From contig NZ_JACDRR010000019.1 in NCBI RefSeq assembly GCF_013449375.1, positions 50,764 to 114,763 of the forward strand: DNA of 64,000 nucleotides. Reading direction: 5' to 3'. Within the stretch, counting starts at the first letter, position 1, and the number at the start of each line of letters is the position of its first letter. The DNA is from Pectobacterium sp. CFBP8739 (GTDB lineage Bacteria; Pseudomonadota; Gammaproteobacteria; Enterobacterales; Enterobacteriaceae). The position numbers and the translations under genes are program-made. Below, in pieces: positions 8,733-18,093 of the stretch. The notes under the pieces were generated by a model. The model had not been told where the DNA came from. It did not search any database and was given only the letters and a program-made list of their open reading frames with translations.

Positions 8733-10223
8733 ATGGCGGTGAAGAATATCGTGGCGGTAGATTTGGGGGCATCCAGTGGTCGGGTCATGCTGGCAACCTT
8801 GCACACCGCAACGCAGCATCTGACGCTGAAAGAAATTCACCGTTTCAGCAACACGCTGGTATTTCAGGACAACCACCACCAGTGGGATCTCGCCGCACTG
8901 GAACGCGATATTCTCATCGGATTACATCAAATCGATGCCATGGGTATCGCGCCTGATAGCATTGGAATCGACAGTTGGGGCGTGGACTATGTGCTACTTG
9001 ATAAGGACGGGCAGCGCGTTGGTCTGCCGTATTCCTATCGCGACCACCGCACCGATGGCGTAATGGCTACCGTCACCGCCGAGCTGGGGCGTGAGGCGAT
9101 CTATCAGCGTACCGGTATTCAATTCCTGCCGTTTAATACGCTGTACCAGCTTAAAGCGCAGGGTGATGCGCCGTCTGAGAATCTGAATCAGGTGGCACAC
9201 CTGTTGATGATCCCCGACTATTTTCATTATCGCCTCACGGGGAATCTGGTTTGCGAATACACCAACGCCAGTACAACCCAACTGCTTAATCTGGAAAAGA
9301 AAACCTGGGATGGCACGCTGCTGGACTATCTGGGTGTACCACGCCGCTGGTTGAGCGACCCCGTGCAGCCGGGGCACGTCGTAGGAAATTGGGTAGCACC
9401 GAGCGGACGGCAAATTCCCGTCACCGCCGTCGCTACGCACGATACCGCCAGTGCGGTGGTCGGTGCGCCATTGCAGAGCCGCGACAGCGCCTATCTCAGC
9501 TCCGGCACCTGGTCGCTGATGGGCATTGAGAGCGACACACCATTTAACAGCCCGCAGGCGCTGGCGGCCAATATCACCAACGAAGGCGGCGTAGACGGCA
9601 CCTATCGGGTGCTGAAAAACATCATGGGCCTGTGGCTGTTACAGCGGGTCTGCCAGGAACGTGACATCAAGGATTTAGGCGCGCTGATTCAGTCCGCCGC
9701 CACTCTACCTGCCTTCGCCAGCCTGATTAACCCAAATGACGAGTGCTTTATCAATCCGCCGTCGATGCATCAGGCAATCCGCGACTATTGCCGTGAACAT
9801 GGTCAGCCCGAACCTCAAAGCGATGCCGAGCTGGCACGCTGTATCTTCGACAGCCTCTCGCTGCTCTACCGCCAGGTGGTACTGGAACTGGGTGAACTGC
9901 GGCACGCACCGATCCGCCAGTTGCACATTGTCGGCGGCGGTAGCCAGAACGCTTTCCTGAACCAGCTGTGTGCCGATGTGTGCCAGATTCCGGTTCTGGC
10001 CGGACCGGTCGAAGCCTCGACGCTTGGCAATATTGGCTGCCAACTGATGGCGCTGGGCGCCGTCGCCGACCTTGCTGCTTTCCGACATATGCTGACTCAT
10101 AACTTCCCTTTGCATCGCTATACCCCGCGTGCGGAGAGTGATTTTGCCGGGCACTGGCGTCGTTTTCAGGCGCTCAGCCAGCCAGAAACCGCCCCACAGG
10201 GCAAAAAGGAGACCACGCAATGA
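8733..10223 (+). CDS. rhaB: L-rhamnulokinase
   Basis: Encodes 496 aa from the ATG at 8733, preceded by AGGAG; a longer frame from 8631 adds residues with no family support. It is an FGGY-family sugar kinase with the phosphate-binding loop VDLGASSGR at residues 9-17 and the second nucleotide-binding segment HIVGGGSQN. It phosphorylates L-rhamnulose to L-rhamnulose 1-phosphate, the second step of rhamnose catabolism. It is the first gene of rhaBAD-M, under RhaS and CRP control by analogy with E. coli. The stop overlaps rhaA in an ATGA. Confidence 0.94.
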   Translation: MAVKNIVAVDLGASSGRVMLATLHTATQHLTLKEIHRFSNTLVFQDNHHQWDLAALERDILIGLHQIDAMGIAPDSIGIDSWGVDYVLLDKDGQRVGLPYSYRDHRTDGVMATVTAELGREAIYQRTGIQFLPFNTLYQLKAQGDAPSENLNQVAHLLMIPDYFHYRLTGNLVCEYTNASTTQLLNLEKKTWDGTLLDYLGVPRRWLSDPVQPGHVVGNWVAPSGRQIPVTAVATHDTASAVVGAPLQSRDSAYLSSGTWSLMGIESDTPFNSPQALAANITNEGGVDGTYRVLKNIMGLWLLQRVCQERDIKDLGALIQSAATLPAFASLINPNDECFINPPSMHQAIRDYCREHGQPEPQSDAELARCIFDSLSLLYRQVVLELGELRHAPIRQLHIVGGGSQNAFLNQLCADVCQIPVLAGPVEASTLGNIGCQLMALGAVADLAAFRHMLTHNFPLHRYTPRAESDFAGHWRRFQALSQPETAPQGKKETTQ

Positions 10224-11482
10224 GCACACCGATTGAAACCGCCTGGCAGTTGGCGAAAGCGCGTTACGCCAGCCTGAATATTGACGTAGAGGCTGCGCTG
10301 GAACAGCTCGATCAGATCCCGGTGTCAATGCACTGCTGGCAGGGTGACGATGTGGCCGGATTCGAGAACACCGGTGGGCCGCTGACCGGCGGCATTCAGG
10401 CCACCGGCAACTACCCCGGCAAAGCGAGCACGCCAGATGAACTGCGTGCCGATCTGGAACAAGCCTTTGCGCTCATTCCCGGCCCCAAGCGGCTGAATCT
10501 GCACGCTATCTATCTGGAATCCGCGCAGCCCGTCGCCCGTAATGAAATTGCCCCCGAGCATTTCCGCACCTGGGTTGAGTGGGCTAAACGCCACCAGCTC
10601 GGGCTGGATTTTAACCCGACCTGCTTTTCGCATCCGCTGAGCGCGGACGGTTTTACCTTGTCGCACCCGGACGAAAAAGTACGTCGCTTCTGGATTGAAC
10701 ACTGTCAGGCTAGCCGCCGGATTTCTGCCTACTTCGGCCGCGAACTCGGTACGCCGTCCGTGATGAACATCTGGGTGCCGGACGGCATGAAAGACTTGAC
10801 CATCGATCGTCTGGCGTTCCGCCAGCGGCTACTCAGCGCGCTGGACGAGATCATCGCTGAACCGCTCGATCAAGCACATCATATCGACGCAGTGGAAAGT
10901 AAGCTGTTCGGAATCGGCGCGGAAAGTTTCACCGTCGGCTCCAATGAATTCTACCTCGGCTACGCGGCCAGCCGCGGCACGGCACTCTGTCTGGATGCCG
11001 GGCACTTCCACCCGACCGAAGTCATTTCCGACAAGATTTCCAGCGCCATTCTCTACGTCCCACGTCTGCTGCTGCACGTTAGCCGTCCGGTTCGTTGGGA
11101 CAGCGACCACGTGGTACTGTTAGACGACGAAACACAAGCCATTGCCCACGAAATCGTGCGCCATAAGCTGCTTAACCGCGTACATATCGGGCTCGATTTC
11201 TTCGATGCCTCAATCAACCGTATCGCCGCTTGGGTTATCGGCACACGCAACATGAAGAAAGCCCTGTTGCGTGCGCTATTAGAACCGACGGAAACGCTGC
11301 GCCAACTGGAACAAAACGGCGATTACACCGCGCGTCTGGCGCTGCTGGAAGAGCAGAAATCACTACCGTGGCAAGCCGTGTGGGAACACTACTGCCAGCG
11401 TCATGACGTACTTCCGGGTAGCGAATGGCTGCAACAGGTGCGTCAGTATGAAGAAACCATCCTCACTCAACGTCAAGGGTAA
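10220..11482 (+). CDS. rhaA: L-rhamnose isomerase
   Basis: Encodes 420 aa, close to the E. coli length (419). N-terminal [14 protein letters not shown] and the metal-site regions [27 protein letters not shown] and [18 protein letters not shown] are typical of RhaA, a TIM-barrel isomerase that needs Mn2+. It converts L-rhamnose to L-rhamnulose, the first committed step. It overlaps rhaB by 4 bp and is followed by rhaD after 4 bp. Confidence 0.95.
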   Translation: MSTPIETAWQLAKARYASLNIDVEAALEQLDQIPVSMHCWQGDDVAGFENTGGPLTGGIQATGNYPGKASTPDELRADLEQAFALIPGPKRLNLHAIYLESAQPVARNEIAPEHFRTWVEWAKRHQLGLDFNPTCFSHPLSADGFTLSHPDEKVRRFWIEHCQASRRISAYFGRELGTPSVMNIWVPDGMKDLTIDRLAFRQRLLSALDEIIAEPLDQAHHIDAVESKLFGIGAESFTVGSNEFYLGYAASRGTALCLDAGHFHPTEVISDKISSAILYVPRLLLHVSRPVRWDSDHVVLLDDETQAIAHEIVRHKLLNRVHIGLDFFDASINRIAAWVIGTRNMKKALLRALLEPTETLRQLEQNGDYTARLALLEEQKSLPWQAVWEHYCQRHDVLPGSEWLQQVRQYEETILTQRQG

Positions 11483-11486
11483 GACT

Positions 11487-12311
11487 ATGCAAGCAATTCT
11501 CTCTTCCTGGTTTGTACAGGGAATGATTAAAGCCACCAGCGACATGTGGCTCAAAGGCTGGGACGAGCGTAACGGCGGTAACGTCAGCCTGCGCCTGACG
11601 GCTGAGGATGTGACACCTTATGAAAGCGATTTCTATCCGCAACCGCGCCATGAGGCGTTATCGCAACCGATGCCCGAACTGGCTGACTGCTGGTTTATCG
11701 TCACGGGTTCCGGCAAATTTTTCCGCAACGTTCAGTTAGATCCGGCCGATTCATTGGTCGTGTTGCAGGTCGATAGCGACGGCAAAGGCTATCGTATTTT
11801 CTGGGGGCTCACCAACGGCGGCCTGCCAACGTCTGAACTCGCCTCGCATTTCCAGTCGCACATTGTGCGTATGGGAGTGACCCACGGGCACGACCGCGTC
11901 ATCATGCACTGCCACGCCACTAATCTGATCGCCTTGAGCTATGTGCTGAAACTGGATACCGCGACATTCACCCGTGAGTTGTGGGAGGGCAGCACGGAGT
12001 GTCTGGTCGTCTTCCCAGACGGCGTAGGCATTGTGCCGTGGATGGTGCCGGGCACCGACGCCATTGGCGATGCTACCTCTGAGCAAATGAAGCGTCATTC
12101 GCTGGTGCTGTGGCCCTTCCACGGCATTTTCGGCACCGGCCCGACGCTGGACGACGCCTTCGGCCTGATCGATACCGCAGAAAAATCTGCCGAAGTCATG
12201 GTGAAAGTCAGATCGATGGGCGGTAAGAAGCAGACGATTTCGACCGAAGAGCTGATCGCACTGGGTAAACGTTTCGGCGTCACCCCCATGGAAGCCGCGC
12301 TGCGCGTGTAG
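11487..12311 (+). CDS. rhaD: Rhamnulose-1-phosphate aldolase
   Basis: Encodes 274 aa, the E. coli length, from the ATG at 11487 that follows a GGTAAG-type site. A frame extending to 11403 lies inside rhaA and is rejected. It is a class II aldolase/adducin fold protein with zinc ligands in the HCHATN segment and a third histidine near [13 protein letters not shown]. It splits L-rhamnulose 1-phosphate into dihydroxyacetone phosphate and L-lactaldehyde. Confidence 0.94.
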   Translation: MQAILSSWFVQGMIKATSDMWLKGWDERNGGNVSLRLTAEDVTPYESDFYPQPRHEALSQPMPELADCWFIVTGSGKFFRNVQLDPADSLVVLQVDSDGKGYRIFWGLTNGGLPTSELASHFQSHIVRMGVTHGHDRVIMHCHATNLIALSYVLKLDTATFTRELWEGSTECLVVFPDGVGIVPWMVPGTDAIGDATSEQMKRHSLVLWPFHGIFGTGPTLDDAFGLIDTAEKSAEVMVKVRSMGGKKQTISTEELIALGKRFGVTPMEAALRV

Positions 12312-12362
12312 CAGGTTTTCGGCATACTATTATTCTCCGCAAAGTGACTTTCAGCCTCAAAC

Positions 12363-12385
12363 CGCCACGGTCTTGCACCGTGGCG
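12363..12385 (+). other. Hairpin between rhaD and rhaM
   Basis: A perfect 8-bp stem (CGCCACGG with CCGTGGCG) and 7-nt loop sit between rhaD and rhaM. There is no T-run after it, so it is more likely an mRNA processing or stability element than a terminator. Confidence 0.35.
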
Positions 12386-12414
12386 TTCTGCTAACGATTA
12401 CAGAGGACTCATCC

Positions 12415-12729
12415 ATGTTGCGTAAGGCTTTTGTGATGTCGGTTTTTCCTGACTGCCACGACGACTATCAACGTCGTCACAATCCTATCTGGCCTGAACT
12501 GGCCGAGGTGCTGAAAAACCACGGTGCGCACCACTACAGCATTTTTCTGGATAAACAGCGTAATCTGCTGTTTGGCTATGTCGAGGTCGAGTCCGAAGCA
12601 CGCTGGGAAGCGATTGCACAAACGGATGTCTGCCAGCGCTGGTGGAAACACATGAGCGACATCATGCCATCCAATCCCGATAACAGCCCAGTTAGCGATG
12701 CGCTGCAACCCGTGTTTTATTTGGACTAA
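12415..12729 (+). CDS. rhaM: L-rhamnose mutarotase
   Basis: Encodes 104 aa, the E. coli length, from the ATG at 12415 behind AGAGGA. The protein begins [13 protein letters not shown] and carries the RhaM-typical [20 protein letters not shown], with the active-site histidine, and the C-terminal [17 protein letters not shown]. It interconverts alpha and beta anomers of L-rhamnose, supplying the form used by RhaA. It is the last gene of the rha operon. Confidence 0.93.
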   Translation: MLRKAFVMSVFPDCHDDYQRRHNPIWPELAEVLKNHGAHHYSIFLDKQRNLLFGYVEVESEARWEAIAQTDVCQRWWKHMSDIMPSNPDNSPVSDALQPVFYLD

Positions 12730-12757
12730 GGCGTGCTTGGCGCAAATCCTCATCGTG

Positions 12758-12793
12758 CAGCGGTAATGACATTACCGCTGTGTCATTATTGTT
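12758..12793 (+). terminator. Probable terminator of the rhaBADM operon
   Basis: A perfect 10-bp stem (CAGCGGTAAT with ATTACCGCTG), loop GAC, then a mixed T-rich tail (TGTCATTATTGTT). It lies 28 bp after the rhaM stop. The tail is not a clean T-run, so efficiency is uncertain. The remaining ~300 bp to the next gene are AT-rich and hold only the sigma-28 promoter listed next. Confidence 0.5.
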
Positions 12794-13106
12794 GAAGAGA
12801 TAAAAAAGAAATAATTTGTCATTTAGTTAATGGCTTTCGTTACATATAGTTATTATTTTTAGTAAATACATAAATATTTATTGATTATTGATGGCTATCA
12901 CATTTTATTCCCCCTATTTGTGAATAGTCCAACTCTCACGCTAGAAATAAAAACATTTATTAAAACAATGTTTAACAAGCATCCTTCACATAAAAAATAA
13001 ATGAATGAAAAAACAAAAATAAACGAAATTTAGTGTCGGAAAAATCAAGTTTGTTATTATTAAATACCGTTTACATCCTGCACCCTCTTTATCTAATTAC
13101 GCATTA

Positions 13107-13133
13107 TAAAGATCTTATTTTATTTGCCGTTAT
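13107..13133 (+). promoter_or_regulatory. Sigma-28 (FliA) promoter of the chemoreceptor gene
   Basis: TAAA, exactly 15 nt, then GCCGTTAT matches the flagellar sigma-28 consensus (TAAA-N15-GCCGATAA) with one mismatch in the -10. It ends 38 bp before the start codon at 13172. Confidence 0.7.
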
Positions 13134-13171
13134 CACTGTTACCTTCTCTCTAATAATCAATAAGAATAGCG

Positions 13172-14749
13172 ATGAAATTTTCTCAACTCACAGTATTTTC
13201 CAAACTATTACTCGGATTTTCCGTCCTGATCGCCATGATGTTGCTATTAGGGGTGGTTTCACTACTCCAGCTTAGCGTTAATAATAGCCGTATTGATGAA
13301 TTAAGCAGCAGCAGCCTACCCGGTGTGCGATATAGTCTGGAAATGCGTGGCGCGTTGTCTGAAACGCGATTACAGCAAATACAGTATATCGACTCCAAAA
13401 CGCCCGAAGAGCGTGAAGGCCACCGCAAAGAATTACTGCAAAACGCCGATACTTTCCTTGCTGCGTTTAAAAATTACCAAAGCGTTGCCAATAGCGAGGA
13501 TAAAAAAGCGCTGATTAAAATCATCGGCGATAATTTCTCCGGCTTTAACTCGGTCAACGCCACGCTGATTGATACCGTGAACCGGGGCGATCTGGCTGAA
13601 GCGAGCAAAATCAGCGGCGCAAGCTCCGCTAAGTATCGTAGCCAGTTAATGAAAGATCTGGCCAAGCTGGTGGATATGGAAGTGGCGACGGCAAAAGGTA
13701 TCGTCGCCAGCGCCGATTCGACTTATCGGACATCGCAGTTCTATGTTTGGGGATTGCTACTGCTCGCTCTGCTGACGACCACCGTTATAGCCACCCTTAT
13801 CTCACGCAATATCTCACGCCAGCTCGGCGGCGACCCGCATTACGCACAGGAAATCATGACCGAGATTGCCTCCGGTAATCTCGCAACGGAAATCAAACTG
13901 CGCCAAGGGGACAACAGCAGCCTACTGGCTTCCATCAACTACATGAACCAGCAGTTGATGAACATCGTACATACCATCATGAACGGTAGTGAATCCATCT
14001 CGCTGGCATCCAGCGAGATTGCTCAGGGCAACAGCGACCTGTCGCAGCGTACCGAAGAGCAGGCAGCCTCGCTGATTCAGGCATCGGCCAATATGCAGCA
14101 GTTGACACACACCGTGCGCCAGAATGCGGATAACGCCAAGGAAGCTAGCCAACTGGCACAGCAAACCTCGGAAACGGCTTCTCAGGGCGGGCTTATCGTG
14201 GACGACATGCTCAAGCGCATGCATGAGATCTCCGACAGTTCACAGAAGATCGTCGATATTATCGCCGTGATCGAAGGGATCGCTTTCCAGACCAACATCC
14301 TTGCACTGAACGCCGCAGTAGAAGCCGCCAGAGCGGGTAGCGAAGGAAAAGGTTTTGCCGTCGTTGCAGGAGAAGTTCGGACGTTGGCACAGAAGAGCGC
14401 CAACGCCGCCAAAGAGATCAAAACGCTGATCGAAGGCACCGTCGAGAAAATTACCGATGGCTCTGCGCGAGCAGACAAAGCCAGCCAGGCGATGTCGGAG
14501 ATTGTGCAGTCGGTGAAAAAGGTCACCGATATCGTGGCGGAAATTTCTCAAGCTTCTAACGAGCAGCACATCGGCATCAAAGAGATTAGCGTGGCAGTAG
14601 AACAAATGGATCGGGTTACCCAGCAGAACGCTGCGCTGGTTGAAGAATCCGCCACGGCAGCCCATGCGATGACGGAACAGGGGGAGCAACTGCGCGATGC
14701 GGTTCGTTTCTTCAAAGTCAATCAGGACCACATGCTGAGAATTCATTAA
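13172..14749 (+). CDS. Methyl-accepting chemotaxis protein (4-helix-bundle sensor)
   Basis: Encodes 525 aa. TM1 spans about residues 8-32, followed by a periplasmic domain of ~155 residues typical of 4HB_MCP receptors, TM2 at about 190-210 (LLLLALLTTTVIATLIS), and a HAMP domain. The cytoplasmic signalling hairpin has the conserved tip [20 protein letters not shown]. Glutamine/glutamate-rich methylation helices are visible (SQRTEEQAASL). There is no C-terminal NWETF-type CheR tether. It senses an unknown ligand and signals through CheW-CheA. Its position after the rha operon and before a secreted protein suggests a plant-derived ligand; this is inference. Confidence 0.88.
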   Translation: MKFSQLTVFSKLLLGFSVLIAMMLLLGVVSLLQLSVNNSRIDELSSSSLPGVRYSLEMRGALSETRLQQIQYIDSKTPEEREGHRKELLQNADTFLAAFKNYQSVANSEDKKALIKIIGDNFSGFNSVNATLIDTVNRGDLAEASKISGASSAKYRSQLMKDLAKLVDMEVATAKGIVASADSTYRTSQFYVWGLLLLALLTTTVIATLISRNISRQLGGDPHYAQEIMTEIASGNLATEIKLRQGDNSSLLASINYMNQQLMNIVHTIMNGSESISLASSEIAQGNSDLSQRTEEQAASLIQASANMQQLTHTVRQNADNAKEASQLAQQTSETASQGGLIVDDMLKRMHEISDSSQKIVDIIAVIEGIAFQTNILALNAAVEAARAGSEGKGFAVVAGEVRTLAQKSANAAKEIKTLIEGTVEKITDGSARADKASQAMSEIVQSVKKVTDIVAEISQASNEQHIGIKEISVAVEQMDRVTQQNAALVEESATAAHAMTEQGEQLRDAVRFFKVNQDHMLRIH

Positions 14750-14758
14750 TTCCCCTCT

Positions 14759-14782
14759 GCCCCGCTGGCTACCCGGCGGGGC
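14759..14782 (+). terminator. GC-rich hairpin after the chemoreceptor gene
   Basis: GCCCCGC pairs with GCGGGGC (7 bp) around a 10-nt loop, 10 bp after the stop. No T-run follows, so this is a weak or Rho-assisted terminator. I see nothing else definite in the 290 bp that follow. Confidence 0.4.
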
Positions 14783-15072
14783 ACATAGGCTTTCAGCGCC
14801 TGCCTTTTCACACGTCGCACCGAAGAACAACGCAATATCATTATTCGTCGTCCCTTAGTCGGTCTCATGAACCAACGTTGACGTTTGATTGAGGCAACCA
14901 GAACTGTCACCCGCCGTGTGTGCCCAAAAAAATCGGATAATAAAGGCATATTACATACCAAAACCATCGTTTGATTCCGCACACAATCAGGCAGGATAGA
15001 GAGGCATCACATTTGCCACGATCATTTGATATTTCACACTACGGACAATAGAAAATCGGTAAAAGGAGTTAA

Positions 15073-17730
15073 ATGATGATACCTGCACGACTAAGGAAAG
15101 CCTTATTACTCACTCTGGCTTTGGCCTCCGCGGCCACTTTCAACGTAATGAGCGCCATAGCAAGCTCAGCTTCAGCAGCGAGTGTAGAGGCGACAGGCCT
15201 CGTTGATAGCATTACCTTTGGTGATACGGCGTCGGAAAGCGGTCACGGCCTCAATGGAGAAAACAGCCAAACCTTCTCAGGTGCATTGGGCGAATCAGCC
15301 CGTAAATTACTCCCTTTTCAGCAAACGAGTATTTATGGCGGCAGTCTGACATTTACCATGCAGGTCGATCCACTGCGTCGCAATTATGTTTCTGTCAAAC
15401 TGTGGGGGGAAGACGACGGCAATATAAACACGGGCCGTCTCTACCTTTATATGATCAAAGACGGTGTCGAATATCAAATAGGCTATCGCCATGAAGGCGA
15501 CTATGCCCCGCTCAGCGTCGCTCACTGGCATAAGCCGCTACCGGGGCGTTTTTTCTACTCTACGACGCTACTGCCTTATGCTATGACCAGAGGCAGCACG
15601 TCCGTCACGCTGAAAATCGTCTCCACTGGACGGCTTTATCCCTTCGGTTCCGGCGGGCCTGAATCTACCAGTCCTTATCAGTATGCGATGAACCAGCCAA
15701 GCCGAGGTATTTATCGCGCCTACACGCATGTCGACCCCTTTCTTAACGTCGCGGGAGAAAAACAGGGCAGTGAGCCAACCGTAACGACACGCCCTTCACC
15801 AGGCGATGACATTCTCGGCACAAACGGTCAGTTTCGTACTGCGGTGAATAACCGGATTAAGGCGCTTCTCAATAAATCAGCCACTACCGATGCACTATCT
15901 GGGGGAGATTTACGCTATCTGGCGCGCGCCTGGTCCGTTCCCGAGTTGTCTGGCTACAAGGATGTGGCTATCGTAGACAAAGTCACTGCAACACTCGATG
16001 CCTACGCTACGGCGTATTATGCCGATCCCAGCCTGGCGACAAAAAGCTGGGGCGGCCATTACGGCGATGTAGGGCAGGCGATCTATTACCTTAAAGATGC
16101 CTTCACATCTGCGCAGCTTAATGCCTCCGTCAACTACGGCAGCGTGGGTAATAAATCGCGCCGTCTCGCCTGGGCTGACATGCTGTTCGCCAGCCGTGAG
16201 TTTGGTCGCCAAAAAGACCGCAGAACCTTGACGAACCAATCACTGATCGCTAGCACCAATATTTATTTCGCGAATAAAGGGATGCTGACATTAGGCGATT
16301 CACGTGCCTTTACAGAGAACATTGCACAGCGTTATATCAAAGAAGCCGCAGGCATGTTGCCTTGGATGGGGAATGATCTTAACGGACCGGAAGAAGGCGG
16401 ACAAAAACCGTATGGCAGTCATTATTATCAGGTAACCAACAAAGGCCAGACACGCGAATGGGGCTATCTCGGAGCGGGCTATGGTGAAGTTCAATCGTAC
16501 CTTGCAGAGTATTATCGAGTGACAGGTAACGAAGATTTTCGCAAGCAGATGATCAAAATGGCCAACGCTCGTGCGCCTTTCCGTCGCCCAGCGATTGAAA
16601 TGAGTAACGGTGCCAATTACCGTGCGATGGAAGCCATCGGCCTGCTAGCTTGGCGTGGCGCACACGAGAGTGACGGTAATTTCGCGGGCTATCTCGCTTA
16701 CGTTGATACACTCAACACCAATGAACGCGCTAAAGCGTTGCGCGTCGCTGCCGCCAGCAAAGATGCAACTCTGATTGGTTATGCTAAACAGATGCTGGAA
16801 GACAATCAATTCTTTACCAATCTGAACGGTGCAGATTCTGCTTTTGAAGCGCTGGATGTTTTTGCCGATTATCAGACGATCAAAACCGCAAGCGACAGCG
16901 GTACACGTCTGCCAATGAGCGAAGGACAGCCGGATTTCGCCTGGGCGGACGAAGAGAACGCCATCGTAGCCGTCAAAAAAGGTAATGAGCGACTGTGGCT
17001 GACGACATATTGGCAAGCCAAAGCAGGAACCGGCATCAATGGATTGGCGCGTTTCCACTTCAGTACATCGGGTTATGATCAATATGGTGTACTGGAAACC
17101 ACCCCTATTTTTCGTTCAGCGATAAGCTATACGCGTCCTAACCGCATCGATATGCCGGAGAAAACACCCTATACGCCCCCCAATCCGCCGACTAACGCCT
17201 ATGCTGGGGAAATCCTGCCACTTGGCATGAAACCTGAAGAGGCATCTAATGATGAACCTTTCCGAGGCAAGGCCGATTTCTATGCCGCACGTTTCGGCCA
17301 CTATCTCATTGGTATTAATGCCAGCGCCGACAACCGCTACGCCCTGAAAACACCAGTCGGCTTTAAGGGTGCGGAAGATCTGGTATCACAGCGAACGCTG
17401 TCCGGTAACGTGACCGTCGATCCACGCTCTACCGTTGTGCTCTACTTGAATGATACCCGTGATGCCAAGGCCGTACCCAGCACGCCACTGCATCTGGGGT
17501 CACAGAATACCAACGGTGTAAATGCATTATTTTGGACACCATCATCAGGCAGCCAGAACTATAAAGTGATGCGATCCACCAGCGAAAACGGGACGTACCA
17601 AGCCATCGCCACTGTCACGGACAACAGCTATAGCGACCGCTCTGGCGGAGCAACTGGTCGTTACTATTACCGGATCGTAGCCACCAACAGCAATGGGGAA
17701 AGTATCCCTTCAATGGTTACCCACCCCTGA
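15073..17730 (+). CDS. Large secreted protein with C-terminal fibronectin III-like domain, possible polysaccharide-active enzyme
   Basis: Encodes 885 aa behind AAGGAG; ATG at 15073 or 15076. A Sec-type signal peptide (residues 1 to about 37, hydrophobic core ALLLTLALASAA) has no twin-arginine pair. Residues ~40-215 look beta-rich, about 250-620 look helical (repeated Trp/Tyr/Gly motifs such as TREWGYLGAGYGEVQSYLAE), ~640-790 are beta-rich again, and the last ~100 (ALFWTPSSGSQNYKVMRSTS, YYYRIVATNSNGE) form a fibronectin III-like domain. Relatives are often labelled only as Tat/secreted signal-domain proteins. The layout resembles polysaccharide lyases with an alpha-toroid plus beta-sandwiches. 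Its position beside rhamnose catabolism suggests a rhamnose-containing substrate such as rhamnogalacturonan; this is inference and no catalytic residues were identified. Confidence 0.6.
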   Translation: MMIPARLRKALLLTLALASAATFNVMSAIASSASAASVEATGLVDSITFGDTASESGHGLNGENSQTFSGALGESARKLLPFQQTSIYGGSLTFTMQVDPLRRNYVSVKLWGEDDGNINTGRLYLYMIKDGVEYQIGYRHEGDYAPLSVAHWHKPLPGRFFYSTTLLPYAMTRGSTSVTLKIVSTGRLYPFGSGGPESTSPYQYAMNQPSRGIYRAYTHVDPFLNVAGEKQGSEPTVTTRPSPGDDILGTNGQFRTAVNNRIKALLNKSATTDALSGGDLRYLARAWSVPELSGYKDVAIVDKVTATLDAYATAYYADPSLATKSWGGHYGDVGQAIYYLKDAFTSAQLNASVNYGSVGNKSRRLAWADMLFASREFGRQKDRRTLTNQSLIASTNIYFANKGMLTLGDSRAFTENIAQRYIKEAAGMLPWMGNDLNGPEEGGQKPYGSHYYQVTNKGQTREWGYLGAGYGEVQSYLAEYYRVTGNEDFRKQMIKMANARAPFRRPAIEMSNGANYRAMEAIGLLAWRGAHESDGNFAGYLAYVDTLNTNERAKALRVAAASKDATLIGYAKQMLEDNQFFTNLNGADSAFEALDVFADYQTIKTASDSGTRLPMSEGQPDFAWADEENAIVAVKKGNERLWLTTYWQAKAGTGINGLARFHFSTSGYDQYGVLETTPIFRSAISYTRPNRIDMPEKTPYTPPNPPTNAYAGEILPLGMKPEEASNDEPFRGKADFYAARFGHYLIGINASADNRYALKTPVGFKGAEDLVSQRTLSGNVTVDPRSTVVLYLNDTRDAKAVPSTPLHLGSQNTNGVNALFWTPSSGSQNYKVMRSTSENGTYQAIATVTDNSYSDRSGGATGRYYYRIVATNSNGESIPSMVTHP

Positions 17731-17751
17731 TAACACCGCTATCCACCTGCA

Positions 17752-17777
17752 CGTAGCCCTAATCCATTGGGGCTACG
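17752..17777 (+). other. Hairpin after the secreted-protein gene
   Basis: CGTAGCCC pairs with GGGCTACG (8 bp, 10-nt loop) 21 bp after the stop codon. No T-run follows. It may mark the 3' end of the mRNA. Confidence 0.3.
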
Positions 17778-17993
17778 CCACATGAGCCTTTCGTTTATCC
17801 GTTACCCCACTCGTATTCAAACTTCAACAACACCTTTCCATCACCACGCACCGCACCTGTAACGCAAATGCCTACATTTGGTTATTAAAAAGTGAAATCA
17901 AAAGATAATTTAGGACCTGACAGTGAAATCGTCTTATGAAATAAGCGCAATCAGTGCAGATATCGCTTTTTATAGGCTATATCTTATAAAGGC

Positions 17994-18020
17994 TAAATCA
18001 TTGCTTCATATCGCCGAAAC
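17994..18020 (+). promoter_or_regulatory. Sigma-28 (FliA) promoter of the NIT-domain chemoreceptor
   Basis: TAAA, exactly 15 nt, GCCGAAAC: the -35 and the GCCGA core match the flagellar sigma-28 consensus. It ends 73 bp before the start at 18094. Confidence 0.65.
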
Positions 18021-18093
18021 TAAATTAACCCTGTTAACTTTTGCAAACTGCGCATGTCAGGAAAGGACGACTTGCTGGTTATGGAGCACACCT